Assembly: GCA_900466745.1 (NCBI GenBank)
Contig: UBNE01000017.1
Location: forward strand, 25,471-89,470
Direction: 5' to 3'
Origin: Hyphomicrobiales bacterium
GTDB taxonomy: Bacteria; Pseudomonadota; Alphaproteobacteria; Rhizobiales; Beijerinckiaceae
Length of the DNA: 64,000 nucleotides
In this document: in pieces, positions 41,860 to 50,680 of the stretch
How positions within the stretch are numbered: position 1 is the stretch's first letter
Layout: every line of letters begins with the position of its first letter
Program-made: the position numbers and the translations under genes
Notes under the pieces: model-generated
The model's input: the letters and a program-made list of their open reading frames with translations, nothing else
Told to the model about the DNA's origin: nothing
Database searches by the model: none

Positions 41860-42837
41860 ATGAAATACGCCAGGAAGGACGCCAAGGCCTATGCCCGCGC
41901 CCATATGAAGGGCATCTGGGCGGCCGCGCTCACGCCGTTTAGCGATACGCTCGCCATCGACGAGGACGGCTTCAGGCGGAACATCCGCCACTGGCTCGAC
42001 GAGCTGAAGATCGACGGGCTGTTCATCGCTGGCAAGCAGGGCGAGTTCTTCTCGATGTCGATCGAGGAGCGCAAGAAGAGCTTCGAGCTGGCGGTCGAGG
42101 CCGCGGCTGGCAGGGGTCAGACCATCATGTCCTGCTCCGACCAGAACATGGACGTGGTGATCGACCTCGCCCGCCACGCCCAGAAGGTCGGCGCCGACTA
42201 CATCGTCGTGCATGCGCCGATCCTGCATTTCTTCAAGGCGCAGGACGAGACGCTCTACGAATACTACCGGACCATCGCCGGGAAGGTCGATATCGGCATC
42301 GCGCTCTGGAGCCACCCTGATTCCGGCTATCTGATGAGCCCGCAGCTCTGCAACCGGCTCGCCGATATCGAGAACGTCGTCGCGATCAAGTACAGCGTGC
42401 CGCGGCCGATGTATGCCGAGCTGACGCGGCTGGCTTCCGACCGCATCCTGGTCAGCACCGCCTCCGAGGAGGAGTGGCTCGACAACATCCTGGAGCTGGG
42501 CTGGCAGCTCTATCTCTGCTCCTCGCCGCCCTATCTGCTCCAGACGGCCCATGATCTGCGCATGCGCGAATACACCGACCTCGCCTTCCGCGGCGAGGCC
42601 GGGAAGGCCCGCGCCGTGCGCGACAGCCTGAACCCGGTGCGCGAGGCGCTGCGCGGCACGCGGCCGGCCGAGAAGCCGCATGCGCACCAGAAATACTGGC
42701 AGGAGCTGCTCGGCCAGGTCGGGGGCCGCGTCCGGCCGCCGATGCTGGAGCTGACCCAGGAGGAGAAGGCGGCGACGCGGGCGGCCTTCGAGGCTTGCGG
42801 GCTGAAAGCCGGCCCGCCGCTGGCGAAAGCCGGCTGA
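41860..42837 (+). CDS. DapA-family (N-acetylneuraminate lyase superfamily) lyase
   Basis: 325 residues, a (beta/alpha)8 class I aldolase fold. The Schiff-base lysine is K177 in VVAIKYSVP, and AALTPFSD begins strand 1. The usual GTTGE loop is GKQGE (58-62), and the DapA catalytic tyrosine region reads VVHAPILHFF without the expected YY. True dihydrodipicolinate synthase is therefore unlikely; a retro-aldol or hydratase-aldolase acting on a pyruvate-bearing ring-cleavage product fits the setting. First gene of cluster A, 39 bp upstream of the dioxygenase. Confidence 0.85.
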   Translation: MKYARKDAKAYARAHMKGIWAAALTPFSDTLAIDEDGFRRNIRHWLDELKIDGLFIAGKQGEFFSMSIEERKKSFELAVEAAAGRGQTIMSCSDQNMDVVIDLARHAQKVGADYIVVHAPILHFFKAQDETLYEYYRTIAGKVDIGIALWSHPDSGYLMSPQLCNRLADIENVVAIKYSVPRPMYAELTRLASDRILVSTASEEEWLDNILELGWQLYLCSSPPYLLQTAHDLRMREYTDLAFRGEAGKARAVRDSLNPVREALRGTRPAEKPHAHQKYWQELLGQVGGRVRPPMLELTQEEKAATRAAFEACGLKAGPPLAKAG

Positions 42838-42876
42838 TCGACGTCGCGAACGCATGACAACGGGAGAGGTGGAACC

Positions 42877-43428
42877 ATGGCGACCGAAGGACGGCTCAAG
42901 GCCTTCAACTTCAAGAAGTGGATCGCGGAGCACGAGCACCTGCTCAAGCCGCCGGTCGGCAACAAGAAGGTGTTCGACGACGGCCAGATGACCGTGATGG
43001 TGGTGGGCGGGCCCAACCAGCGCGCCGATTTCCACGACGACCCGGTGGAGGAGTTCTTCTACCAGCTCAAGGGCGACATGATGCTGAAGGTCGTCGATGA
43101 CGGGCAGCATTACGACGTCACCATCCGCGAGGGCGAGGTCTTCCTGCTGCCGCCGCATGTGCGCCACTCGCCGCAGCGCCCGCAGGAAGGCTCGATCGGT
43201 CTCGTGGTCGAGCCGGCGCGCCATGCCGACCAGGTCGACGGCTTCGAGTGGTACTGCTTCGAGTGCAACGGGCTGGTGCATCGCATCGAGCTGAAGGTGG
43301 GCGATCTGGTCAAGGACCTGCCGCCGCTCTACGAGGCCTTCTTCGCCGATGAGAAGGCCCGCACCTGCAAGCATTGCGGCGCGCTCCATCCCGGCCGGAA
43401 GCCGCCGGAAGGCTGGGTCTCGCTCTGA
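42877..43428 (+). CDS. nbaC: 3-Hydroxyanthranilate 3,4-dioxygenase
   Basis: 183 residues, a cupin. Iron ligands H53, E59 and H97 fall in the family spacing (RADFHDDPVEEFFYQ, PPHVRHSP). A second rubredoxin-like metal site is formed by C127/C130 (CFEC) and C164/C167 (CKHC). It opens 3-hydroxyanthranilate with O2 to 2-amino-3-carboxymuconate semialdehyde, which cyclises to quinolinate or is processed by a decarboxylase. Neighbours are a DapA-like lyase and a Liv importer, not nad or kyn genes. GGGAGAGG precedes the ATG. A related aminophenol substrate cannot be excluded. Confidence 0.93.
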   Translation: MATEGRLKAFNFKKWIAEHEHLLKPPVGNKKVFDDGQMTVMVVGGPNQRADFHDDPVEEFFYQLKGDMMLKVVDDGQHYDVTIREGEVFLLPPHVRHSPQRPQEGSIGLVVEPARHADQVDGFEWYCFECNGLVHRIELKVGDLVKDLPPLYEAFFADEKARTCKHCGALHPGRKPPEGWVSL

Positions 43429-43438
43429 TGGCGCCGGG

Positions 43439-43463
43439 CCGAAAGGCGGACTCCACTTTTCGG
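43439..43463. repeat. Short inverted repeat (CCGAAA...TTTTCGG)
   Basis: A small hairpin after the dioxygenase gene, of the same family as 52124-52150; it may attenuate read-through into the binding-protein gene. Confidence 0.4.
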
Positions 43464-43634
43464 CGAGCGCCATGCTGAAATAACAGGCAGGACCGCCTTG
43501 CGTCCGGACCGTGGCCCGGCGATCCTGCACCATCGCCGCAACGGCGTCGAACACCGGAACACGCATGAGCGCGGCGGCGCAGAAACGCCGCGTCGAACCA
43601 TTTCAGAGGCAGAACGGAACGACGGGAGTCCATG

Positions 43635-44804
43635 ATGAAACTGCGCGGATTGCTTTTCGGCATCGCGGCATCGCTGGCGGCGGGGGCCAGCGCCCTCGCC
43701 CAGCAGGCGCCGGTCAAGATCGGCATGATCACCACCCTGTCCGGCCCGGGCGGCTATCTCGGCCAGGACATCCGCGACGCCTTCAAGCTCGCCATCGAGA
43801 TGGAGGGCGGCAAGCTCGGCGGCGTGCCGGTTGAGCTCACGGTCGAGGATGACGGGCTGAAGCCCGGACAGGGCAAGCAGATCGCCGAGAAGATGCTCAA
43901 GACCGACGGGGTGAAGATCCTGACCGGCATCGTCTTCTCCAACGTCGCCGGCGCGACCGTGCCCGACATCGTCGATTCAGGCGCGCTCTATGTCAGCCCC
44001 AACGCCGCCCCGTCCAACTTCGCCGGCAAGGAGTGCAACGAGAACTATTTCGTCGTCTCCTGGCAGAACGACAGCCTGCACGAGAGCGCCGGGCAGTACG
44101 CCACCAATCTCGGCTACAAGAAGGCCTTCATCCTCGCCCCGAACTACCAGGCCGGCAAGGACGCGCTGACCGGCTTCAAGCGCATGTTCAAGGGCGAGAT
44201 CGCCGGCGAGGTCTATACCCGCCTCGACCAGACCGACTTCGCTCCCGAAATGGCGCAGATCCGCGCCGCCAACCCGGATGTGGTCTTCCAGTTCCATCCC
44301 GGCGGCGTCGGCATCGCCTTCCTGCGCCAGTACCAGCAGGCCGGCCTGCTCGGGAAGATCCCGATGGTGCTCGCGGCGCCCTCGCTCGATTCGACGACGC
44401 TCAACGCGGTCGGCGACGCGGCCGTGGGGCTGCACGTCACCAGCCACTGGAACACCGATTTCGACAACCCGGCCAACAAGGCGTTCGTCGAGGCCTGGAC
44501 CAAGGCCTATAACCGCGTGCCGACCTATTACGCCAGCCAGGGCTACGACACCGCGCTCGCCATCGCCTCGGCGCTGAAGGCGACCGGCGGCAAGGTCGAC
44601 GTCCCGGCCCTGCGCAAGGCGATGCGCAAGGCGGACTTCGCCTCGGTGCGCGGCGCCTTCAAGTTCGGCCCGAACCAGCACCCGGTGCAGGACTGGTTCG
44701 CCCTCGAGGCGCAGAAGGGCGCCGACGGCAAGCCGGTGCTGAAGACGGTCGGCAAGGTGCTGAGCAACCATAGCGACGTCTACGCCAAGGACTGCAAGCT
44801 CTGA
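43635..44804 (+). CDS. Branched-chain-type ABC transporter, periplasmic binding protein
   Basis: 389 residues. Signal peptide of about 22 residues (SLAAGASALAQ), then a type I periplasmic binding fold: VKIGMITTLSGPGGYLGQDIRDAFKLAIEMEGGKLGG, LTGIVFSNVAG and YYASQGYDTALAIASALK. Members bind amino acids, amides or aromatic acids. Two ATGs are adjacent (43632 and 43635); the second has the better distance from GGGAG. Placed next to the dioxygenase, it probably captures the aromatic substrate or a precursor. Confidence 0.92.
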   Translation: MKLRGLLFGIAASLAAGASALAQQAPVKIGMITTLSGPGGYLGQDIRDAFKLAIEMEGGKLGGVPVELTVEDDGLKPGQGKQIAEKMLKTDGVKILTGIVFSNVAGATVPDIVDSGALYVSPNAAPSNFAGKECNENYFVVSWQNDSLHESAGQYATNLGYKKAFILAPNYQAGKDALTGFKRMFKGEIAGEVYTRLDQTDFAPEMAQIRAANPDVVFQFHPGGVGIAFLRQYQQAGLLGKIPMVLAAPSLDSTTLNAVGDAAVGLHVTSHWNTDFDNPANKAFVEAWTKAYNRVPTYYASQGYDTALAIASALKATGGKVDVPALRKAMRKADFASVRGAFKFGPNQHPVQDWFALEAQKGADGKPVLKTVGKVLSNHSDVYAKDCKL

Positions 44805-44885
44805 GGCGCGCCGACCCCGCCGGCCGGCCAGCCCGGGCTGCGAGGTTCGCTCCGACCTGTGCTGATCGAGCTTGGAAGCACGCCG

Positions 44886-45030
44886 TCGTTCCGGGGCAGG
44901 CCGAAGGCCTGAGCCCGGAACCCGGAACCGATGCCGCCGGTCGGAGGTCGCGCCGGTAGCGGGTGTCTTTTCCGGCGCCCGCATCGGTTCTGGATTCCGG
45001 GCTCTGCGCTGACGCGAAGCCCCGGAACGA
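44886..45030. repeat. Large nested inverted repeat between binding-protein and livH genes
   Basis: Three perfect nested arm pairs: TCGTTCCGGGGC (44886-44897) with 45019-45030; GAGCCCGGAA (44911-44920) with 44995-45004; GAACCGATGC (44925-44934) with 44981-44990. It would make a long stem in the operon mRNA. Confidence 0.85.
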
Positions 45031-45073
45031 CAGCAGAGTTTCCGTCCTCCAGAGGATTCCGGCTTCCGCAAAG

Positions 45074-45988
45074 ATGACCCTCGTTCTCGAACAACTGCTC
45101 AACGGCCTGCAGTTCGGCGTCATGCTGTTCCTGCTCGCGGCGGGGCTGACGCTGATCTTCGGCATCATGGGCGTGATCAATCTCGCCCATGGCTCGCTCT
45201 ACATGGTCGGCGCCTATGGCGCGGCCTTCGTGGCGGCGCAGACCGGCTCGGTCGTGCTCGCCATCCTTGGCGGCCTCGCCGCGGCGGCGATCGCCGGCAT
45301 GGCGATGGAGCTCGTCGTGCTGCGCCGCCTCTATGCGCGCGACCATCTCGACCAGGTGCTGGCGACCTTCGCGCTGATCCTGATCTTCAACCAGGGCGTC
45401 ACCATCCTGTTCGGGCGCCAGCCCCTCTTCGTCTCGGTGCCGCCGGCGCTGAACGGCTCGGTCCAGCTCCTGCCCGGCCTCGCCTATCCGGTCTACCGCC
45501 TGGCCATCATCGCGGTCGGGCTGCTGGTGGCGCTCGGGCTCTACCTGCTGATCAACCGCACCCGCATCGGCATGCTGGTCCGGGCCGGCGCCACCCATCG
45601 CGAGATGGTGCGCGCGCTCGGCGTCGACATCCGCCTGCTCTATACCGCCGTCTTCGGGCTCGGCGCCCTGCTCGCCGGCCTCGCCGGGCTGATGGCGGGG
45701 CCGATCCTGGCCGTGCAGGTCGGCATGGGCGAGCAGATCCTGATCACCACCTTCGTCGTCGTCGTCATCGGCGGCGTCGGCTCGATCCGCGGCGCCTTCT
45801 TCGGCGCGCTGATCGTCGGCCTCGTCGACACGTCCCTGCGCGCCTTCCTGCCCGGGCTGCTGCGCCATGCGATGACCGGCTCGGAGGCCGACGCGCTCGC
45901 CGCCGGCCTGTCCTCGATGGGCATCTATCTCCTCATGGCCGTCGTGCTGCTCGTACGGCCGAAAGGGCTCTTTCCCGCCCATGTTTGA
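45074..45988 (+). CDS. LivH-type permease
   Basis: 304 residues with about eight hydrophobic helices. GIMGVINLAHGSLYMVGAYG (about 33-52) is the characteristic LivH segment. With the LivM-type partner it forms the inner-membrane pore. The ATG at 45074 gives MTLVLEQLLNGLQFG; sequence upstream is a palindromic repeat region. A nine-base gap separates it from the next permease start. Confidence 0.93.
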   Translation: MTLVLEQLLNGLQFGVMLFLLAAGLTLIFGIMGVINLAHGSLYMVGAYGAAFVAAQTGSVVLAILGGLAAAAIAGMAMELVVLRRLYARDHLDQVLATFALILIFNQGVTILFGRQPLFVSVPPALNGSVQLLPGLAYPVYRLAIIAVGLLVALGLYLLINRTRIGMLVRAGATHREMVRALGVDIRLLYTAVFGLGALLAGLAGLMAGPILAVQVGMGEQILITTFVVVVIGGVGSIRGAFFGALIVGLVDTSLRAFLPGLLRHAMTGSEADALAAGLSSMGIYLLMAVVLLVRPKGLFPAHV

Positions 45989-45996
45989 TCGCCGCA

Positions 45997-47015
45997 ATGT
46001 CTGACAACACGATCGAGCGGGCCGCACCCGCCCCCCTCGCGATCGGGACGCTGCTGGCGACGCTCCTGCTCGCCGCCGCGCTGATCGCGCTGCCCTTCGC
46101 CATGCAGGCGCTCGGCCAGCCCGCGCTGGTGCCGCTGGCGAGCCGCGTGCTGATCTACGCCGTCGCGGCCGCGAGCCTCAACCTCGCCCTCGGCTTCGGC
46201 GGCATGGTCTCCTTCGGCCACGCCGCCTTCTTCGGCGTCGGCGGCTATGTCGTCGGCATCCTCTACCAGAGCTATACCGGCGACGAGCCCTTCCTCGGAC
46301 TGATCCCCGGCACCGACCAGCTCCTGATCACCCTGCCGGCCGCGATCCTGGTGGCCGGGCTGCTGGCGCTCGTCATCGGCGCGCTGAGCTTACGGACAAG
46401 CGGCGTGCAGTTCATCATGATCACGCTCGCCTTCGCGCAGATGCTGTTCTTCCTGTTCGTCTCGCTCAAGGTCTATGGCGGCGACGACGGCATGACGATC
46501 CGCCGCCGCAATGCCCTGTTCGGCCTGAACACGCGCGACGACGCGACCTTCTATTTCATCTGCCTCGCCGTCGCGGCGGTGGTCTTCCTGCTGTTCTGGC
46601 GGATCGTGCGCTCGCGCTTCGGCCTGGTGCTGGCCGGCATCCGCCAGAACGAGCGGCGCATGGCCGCGATCGGCATCGCGCCCTATCGCTACAAGCTCGC
46701 CGCCTTCGTCATCTCCGGCATGGGCGCCGGCCTCGCCGGGGCGCTGATGGCCAATTACATGCGCTTCGTCAGCCCCGACATGCTGCACTGGACCAAGTCC
46801 GGCGAGCTGATGATCATGGTCATCCTCGGCGGCGTCGGCACGCTGCTCGGCCCGCTGCTCGGCGCCGCGGCGCTGGTGACGCTGGAAACCGTGCTGACCT
46901 CCTGGACCGAGCATTGGCAGCTCGTGCTCGGGCCGGTCCTGCTGCTGGTCGTGCTCTTCACCCAGGGCGGGCTCAACGGCCTGCTCGCCCGGCTGCGGCC
47001 CGGACGGAGCGCGCG

Positions 47016-47019
<4 letters not shown>
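45997..47019 (+). CDS. LivM-type permease
   Basis: 340 residues, about ten hydrophobic segments. The conserved LNLALGFGGMVSFGHAAFFGVGGY (about 53-76) and the cytoplasmic loop SRFGLVLAGIRQNERRMAAIG (about 207-227), which contacts the ATPase, are present. A TTG at 45985 would start within the livH stop; the ATG at 45997 is preferred. The last codon overlaps the GTG start of the ATPase gene. Confidence 0.93.
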
Positions 47020-47767
<748 letters not shown>

Positions 47768-47768
<1 letters not shown>

Positions 47769-48469
47769 TGCTGAGCGTGCGCAACCTGCAATCCGCCTAT
47801 GGCGCGAGCCAGGTCCTGTTCGACGTCGCGCTCGACATCGCCGAGGGCGAGGTCGTGACCCTGCTGGGCCGCAACGGCATGGGCAAGACCACCACAATCC
47901 GCTCGATCATGGGCCTGCTCGCCCCCCGGTCCGGCGACATCCGCTTCGAGGGTCGCGCGGTGGCCGGCATCGCGCCCGAAAAGATCGCCCGCTGCGGCAT
48001 CGGCCTGGTGCCCGAGGGCCGGCAGGTCTTCCCGACTCTCTCGGTGCGCGAGAACCTCGTCGCCACCGCCGCGAACCGGCTGAAGCGCCCCTCGCCCTGG
48101 ACGCTGGAGCGGGTCTACGCCCTGTTCCCCCGCCTGCAGGAACGGGCCGGCCAGTCGGCCCGCACGCTGTCGGGCGGCGAGCAGCAGATGCTGGCGGTCG
48201 GCCGCGCGCTGATGACCAACCCGAAACTGCTGATCCTCGACGAGGCGACCGAAGGCCTCGCCCCGGTCATCCGCGCCGAGATCTGGGGCTGCATCGAGGC
48301 GCTGAAGGCGCAGGGCCAGTCGATCCTGCTGATCGACAAGAACATCAACGTGCTGAAGCGCATCGCCGACCGGCACTACATCCTCGAAAAGGGCCGCACG
48401 GTCTGGTCGGGCACGAGCGCCGACCTCGCCGCCAACGCCGAACTGGTGCACCGCTATGTCGGCGTCTGA
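47768..48469 (+). CDS. LivF-type ABC ATPase
   Basis: 233 residues. Walker A GRNGMGKTT, signature LSGGEQQMLAVGRAL, Walker B LLILDEATEGLAP. LivF usually has DEPTEGL; here Ala replaces Pro (DEATEGL), and the switch region reads LLIDKNINVL in place of the usual histidine motif (VEQN or VEHD), so the H-loop histidine is absent. That could lower ATPase activity or leave LivG as the main site. The ATG overlaps the LivG stop by one base. Confidence 0.93.
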
Positions 48470-49580
48470 GAACGACCTGCCCGAACTCGTCGCGCACAGC
48501 GCCGCGACCGATCCCGTCGAGGCCCTGCGCGACGCCCTGACCGAGATCCTGAACGGCCTGATCGCCGCGGGCTGCGGCCCGCATCATCTGTGCGGAATGG
48601 TCTGGGAGACGGACCGGCCCGCGGCCTTCCACCTGTCGCGCCACACGGTCGAGCTGGCCTGGCGCGAGGTCTTCGTCGGCTTCCGCCCGCCGATCGCCCT
48701 GCGCCCCGCGACCGCCCCCGGCCTGACGATCCGCGCCCGCCACGTCGCGCCGCAGCCTTTGCCCGACACGCTCGTCGACGGCTACGGCTTGCGCGAGCTC
48801 GGCCGGCAATACAGCCCGCGCCTCCAGGCCGACATGAAGGCGCTGTTCCGGCAATGGAGCCGCGACGGCGAGGCCTTCCGCGCCCGGCATGATGGCGTCG
48901 ATCTCGCCTATGGCCCTGGCCGCTTCGAGACGCTCGACCTCTATCGTCGCGCGGACGCGGGCCGGGCGCCGGTCTTCGTCTTCATCCATGGCGGCTACTG
49001 GCAGGCCTCGGACAAGATCCAGCATGCGCAGTTCGCGCAGGGGCTGCTGGATGCCGGCTTCGCCGTCGCCATGCCGAATTACGGCCTCGCGCCCGACACG
49101 CCCCTCGAAGACAGCCTCGCCCAGACCGTCGCGGCGCTGAACTTCCTCGTCCGCGAGGCCGATGCGCTTGGCCTCGACGCAGCGCGGCTGCATCTCTGCG
49201 GCCATTCCGCCGGCGCCCAACTCGCCGCCATGGCGCTCTGCGCGCCGGACGCGCCGCCGATCGCCTCGGCCCTGCTGCTCTCCGGCCTCTACGAGCTGAA
49301 GCCGCTCGGCCATCTGCCGCTCGGCCGTTTGCTCGGCCTCGACGATGCCGCCCGCGCCGCGCGCCTGAGCCCCCTCGCTCATCCGCGCCCGAGCACGCCG
49401 CGCCTCGCGCTCGCCGTCGGGGCGGGCGAAAGCGACGCCTTCAAGGCGCAATCGGCCCGGCTCGCCGCCGCCTGGCAGGCGCCGGAGCCCCTGATCTGCC
49501 CCGGCTATCATTTCAGCATGCTCGACGGGCTGAATGGCGGCGCCCTGCTCGACCTCGCGCTGGCGACGGCCGCGCCATGA
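48456..49580 (+). CDS. Formamidase-like alpha/beta hydrolase with extra N-terminal domain
   Basis: 374 residues in two parts. Residues about 155-374 are an alpha/beta hydrolase with HGGYWQ (178-183), the oxyanion motif of kynurenine formamidases, nucleophile S251 in GHSAG, acid near E325/D327 and H352 in PGYHFSM. Residues about 15-105 form a separate domain whose pattern (ALTEILNGLIAAG...F.GFRPPIALRPA...LTIRARHVA) faintly recalls RidA/YjgF proteins. The fusion suggests sequential deamination and hydrolysis, or a binding role. It starts 14 bp inside livF and ends overlapping the aspartate dehydrogenase start, so it belongs to the operon. Confidence 0.85.
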   Translation: MSASENDLPELVAHSAATDPVEALRDALTEILNGLIAAGCGPHHLCGMVWETDRPAAFHLSRHTVELAWREVFVGFRPPIALRPATAPGLTIRARHVAPQPLPDTLVDGYGLRELGRQYSPRLQADMKALFRQWSRDGEAFRARHDGVDLAYGPGRFETLDLYRRADAGRAPVFVFIHGGYWQASDKIQHAQFAQGLLDAGFAVAMPNYGLAPDTPLEDSLAQTVAALNFLVREADALGLDAARLHLCGHSAGAQLAAMALCAPDAPPIASALLLSGLYELKPLGHLPLGRLLGLDDAARAARLSPLAHPRPSTPRLALAVGAGESDAFKAQSARLAAAWQAPEPLICPGYHFSMLDGLNGGALLDLALATAAP

Positions 49581-50389
49581 CGCGAGCCCGCCGCCAGACG
49601 CTGCGCCTCGCCCTGATCGGCTGGGGCGCGATCAGCCGGCGCATCGCGGCGCTGCTGGCCGGCGCCTCCGACATCGGCATCGTGGCGGTCGGCGTCCGCA
49701 ACGCCGCCGGGGCGGCGGACATCCCCGCCGGCGCCCGCCTCGTCACCGACCCGCAGGCGCTCGCGGGTCTCGATCTCGACCTTGTCGTCGAAGCCGCCGG
49801 GCGCGAGGCCGTCGCCCTCTGGGGCGAGGCGGCGCTCACCCATGCCGCGGCCGTCGCCGTCGCCTCGACCAGCGCCTTCTGCGACACCGCCTTGCTCGAC
49901 CGCCTGCTCGAAACGGCGCAGGCGCATGGCAGCCAGTTGCTGATCCCGCCCGGCGCGCTCGCCGGCATCGACGGCATCGCGGCGGCCTCGCTGCTGCCGC
50001 TCGACGCCGTTGTCCACCGCATCGTCAAGCCGCCCGAGGCCTGGCGCGGCACGGCGGCGGAAGGCCTCGTCGCGCTCGACGGGCTGACCCGGCCCGCGAC
50101 CTTCTTCTCCGGCACGGCGCGCGAGGCCGCCTCGCGCTTCCCGCAGAACGCCAATGTCGCGGTGATCTCGGCTTTGGCCGGCATCGGGCTCGATCGCACC
50201 CGCGTCGAGCTCGTCGCCGATCCGGCCGCCGGCGGCAACGGCCACCAGCTCAGCGTCCGCGGCGCCTTCGGCAAGCTCGACCTCGCGATCGAGAACCGGC
50301 CTTTGGCCACGAATCCGAAATCCTCCGAGATGACCGCGCTCGGCCTCGTCCGGCTGATCGAGAACCGCATCCGCCCGCTGGTGCGCTGA
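49577..50389 (+). CDS. nadX: L-aspartate dehydrogenase (NadX-like)
   Basis: 270 residues. Rossmann motif IGWGAISRRIA near residues 14-24, the central RFPQNANVAVISALAGIG and the NPKSSEMTALGLVRLI C-terminal segment identify the DUF108/aspartate dehydrogenase family. It interconverts aspartate and oxaloacetate/iminoaspartate with NAD(P). In some bacteria it feeds NAD synthesis, but no nadA or nadC is here; the setting in a ring-cleavage operon suggests a role in releasing or capturing ammonia, or action on another amino acid. ATGA overlap with the upstream hydrolase gene. Confidence 0.9.
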   Translation: MTRARRQTLRLALIGWGAISRRIAALLAGASDIGIVAVGVRNAAGAADIPAGARLVTDPQALAGLDLDLVVEAAGREAVALWGEAALTHAAAVAVASTSAFCDTALLDRLLETAQAHGSQLLIPPGALAGIDGIAAASLLPLDAVVHRIVKPPEAWRGTAAEGLVALDGLTRPATFFSGTAREAASRFPQNANVAVISALAGIGLDRTRVELVADPAAGGNGHQLSVRGAFGKLDLAIENRPLATNPKSSEMTALGLVRLIENRIRPLVR

Positions 50390-50476
50390 AAACGGCCCCG
50401 CCGGCCACGGCATCCCCGCGACCGCGGGGAGGCCGTGATCCACGGCTGATCGCCCCCGAAGAAGCCGAGGACCTGG

Positions 50477-50508
50477 ATCCCGGGTCTCCGCTTCGCTCCA
50501 TCCGGGAT
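50477..50508. repeat. REP-like inverted repeat upstream of ALDH
   Basis: ATCCCGG (50477-50483) pairs with CCGGGAT (50502-50508) around GTCTCCGCTTCGCTCC. Same family as 8934-9039. Confidence 0.65.
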
Positions 50509-50550
50509 GACGCCGTCCCCCTCCTTTCGGCGTCATGGCCCATCGCGGAA

Positions 50551-50579
50551 TTGATAAGGCAAACAATCTGAATTTATCT
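50551..50579 (+). promoter_or_regulatory. Putative promoter of the aldehyde dehydrogenase gene
   Basis: TTGATA (50551-50556), a 17-bp spacer and TTATCT (50574-50579), in an unusually AT-rich island. The motif ATCTGA(A)TTTATC occurs twice in tandem over 50566-50588. This gives the aldehyde dehydrogenase its own transcription start. Confidence 0.6.
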
Positions 50580-50680
50580 GATTTATCCGTCTGGATCGCG
50601 CAATGAGCCACGCCCTATCGTCCGGCGAAACCGGGGGAATGGCCCGGAGATTCACGCTGAACGCGCCAGCCGAGGCCTGC

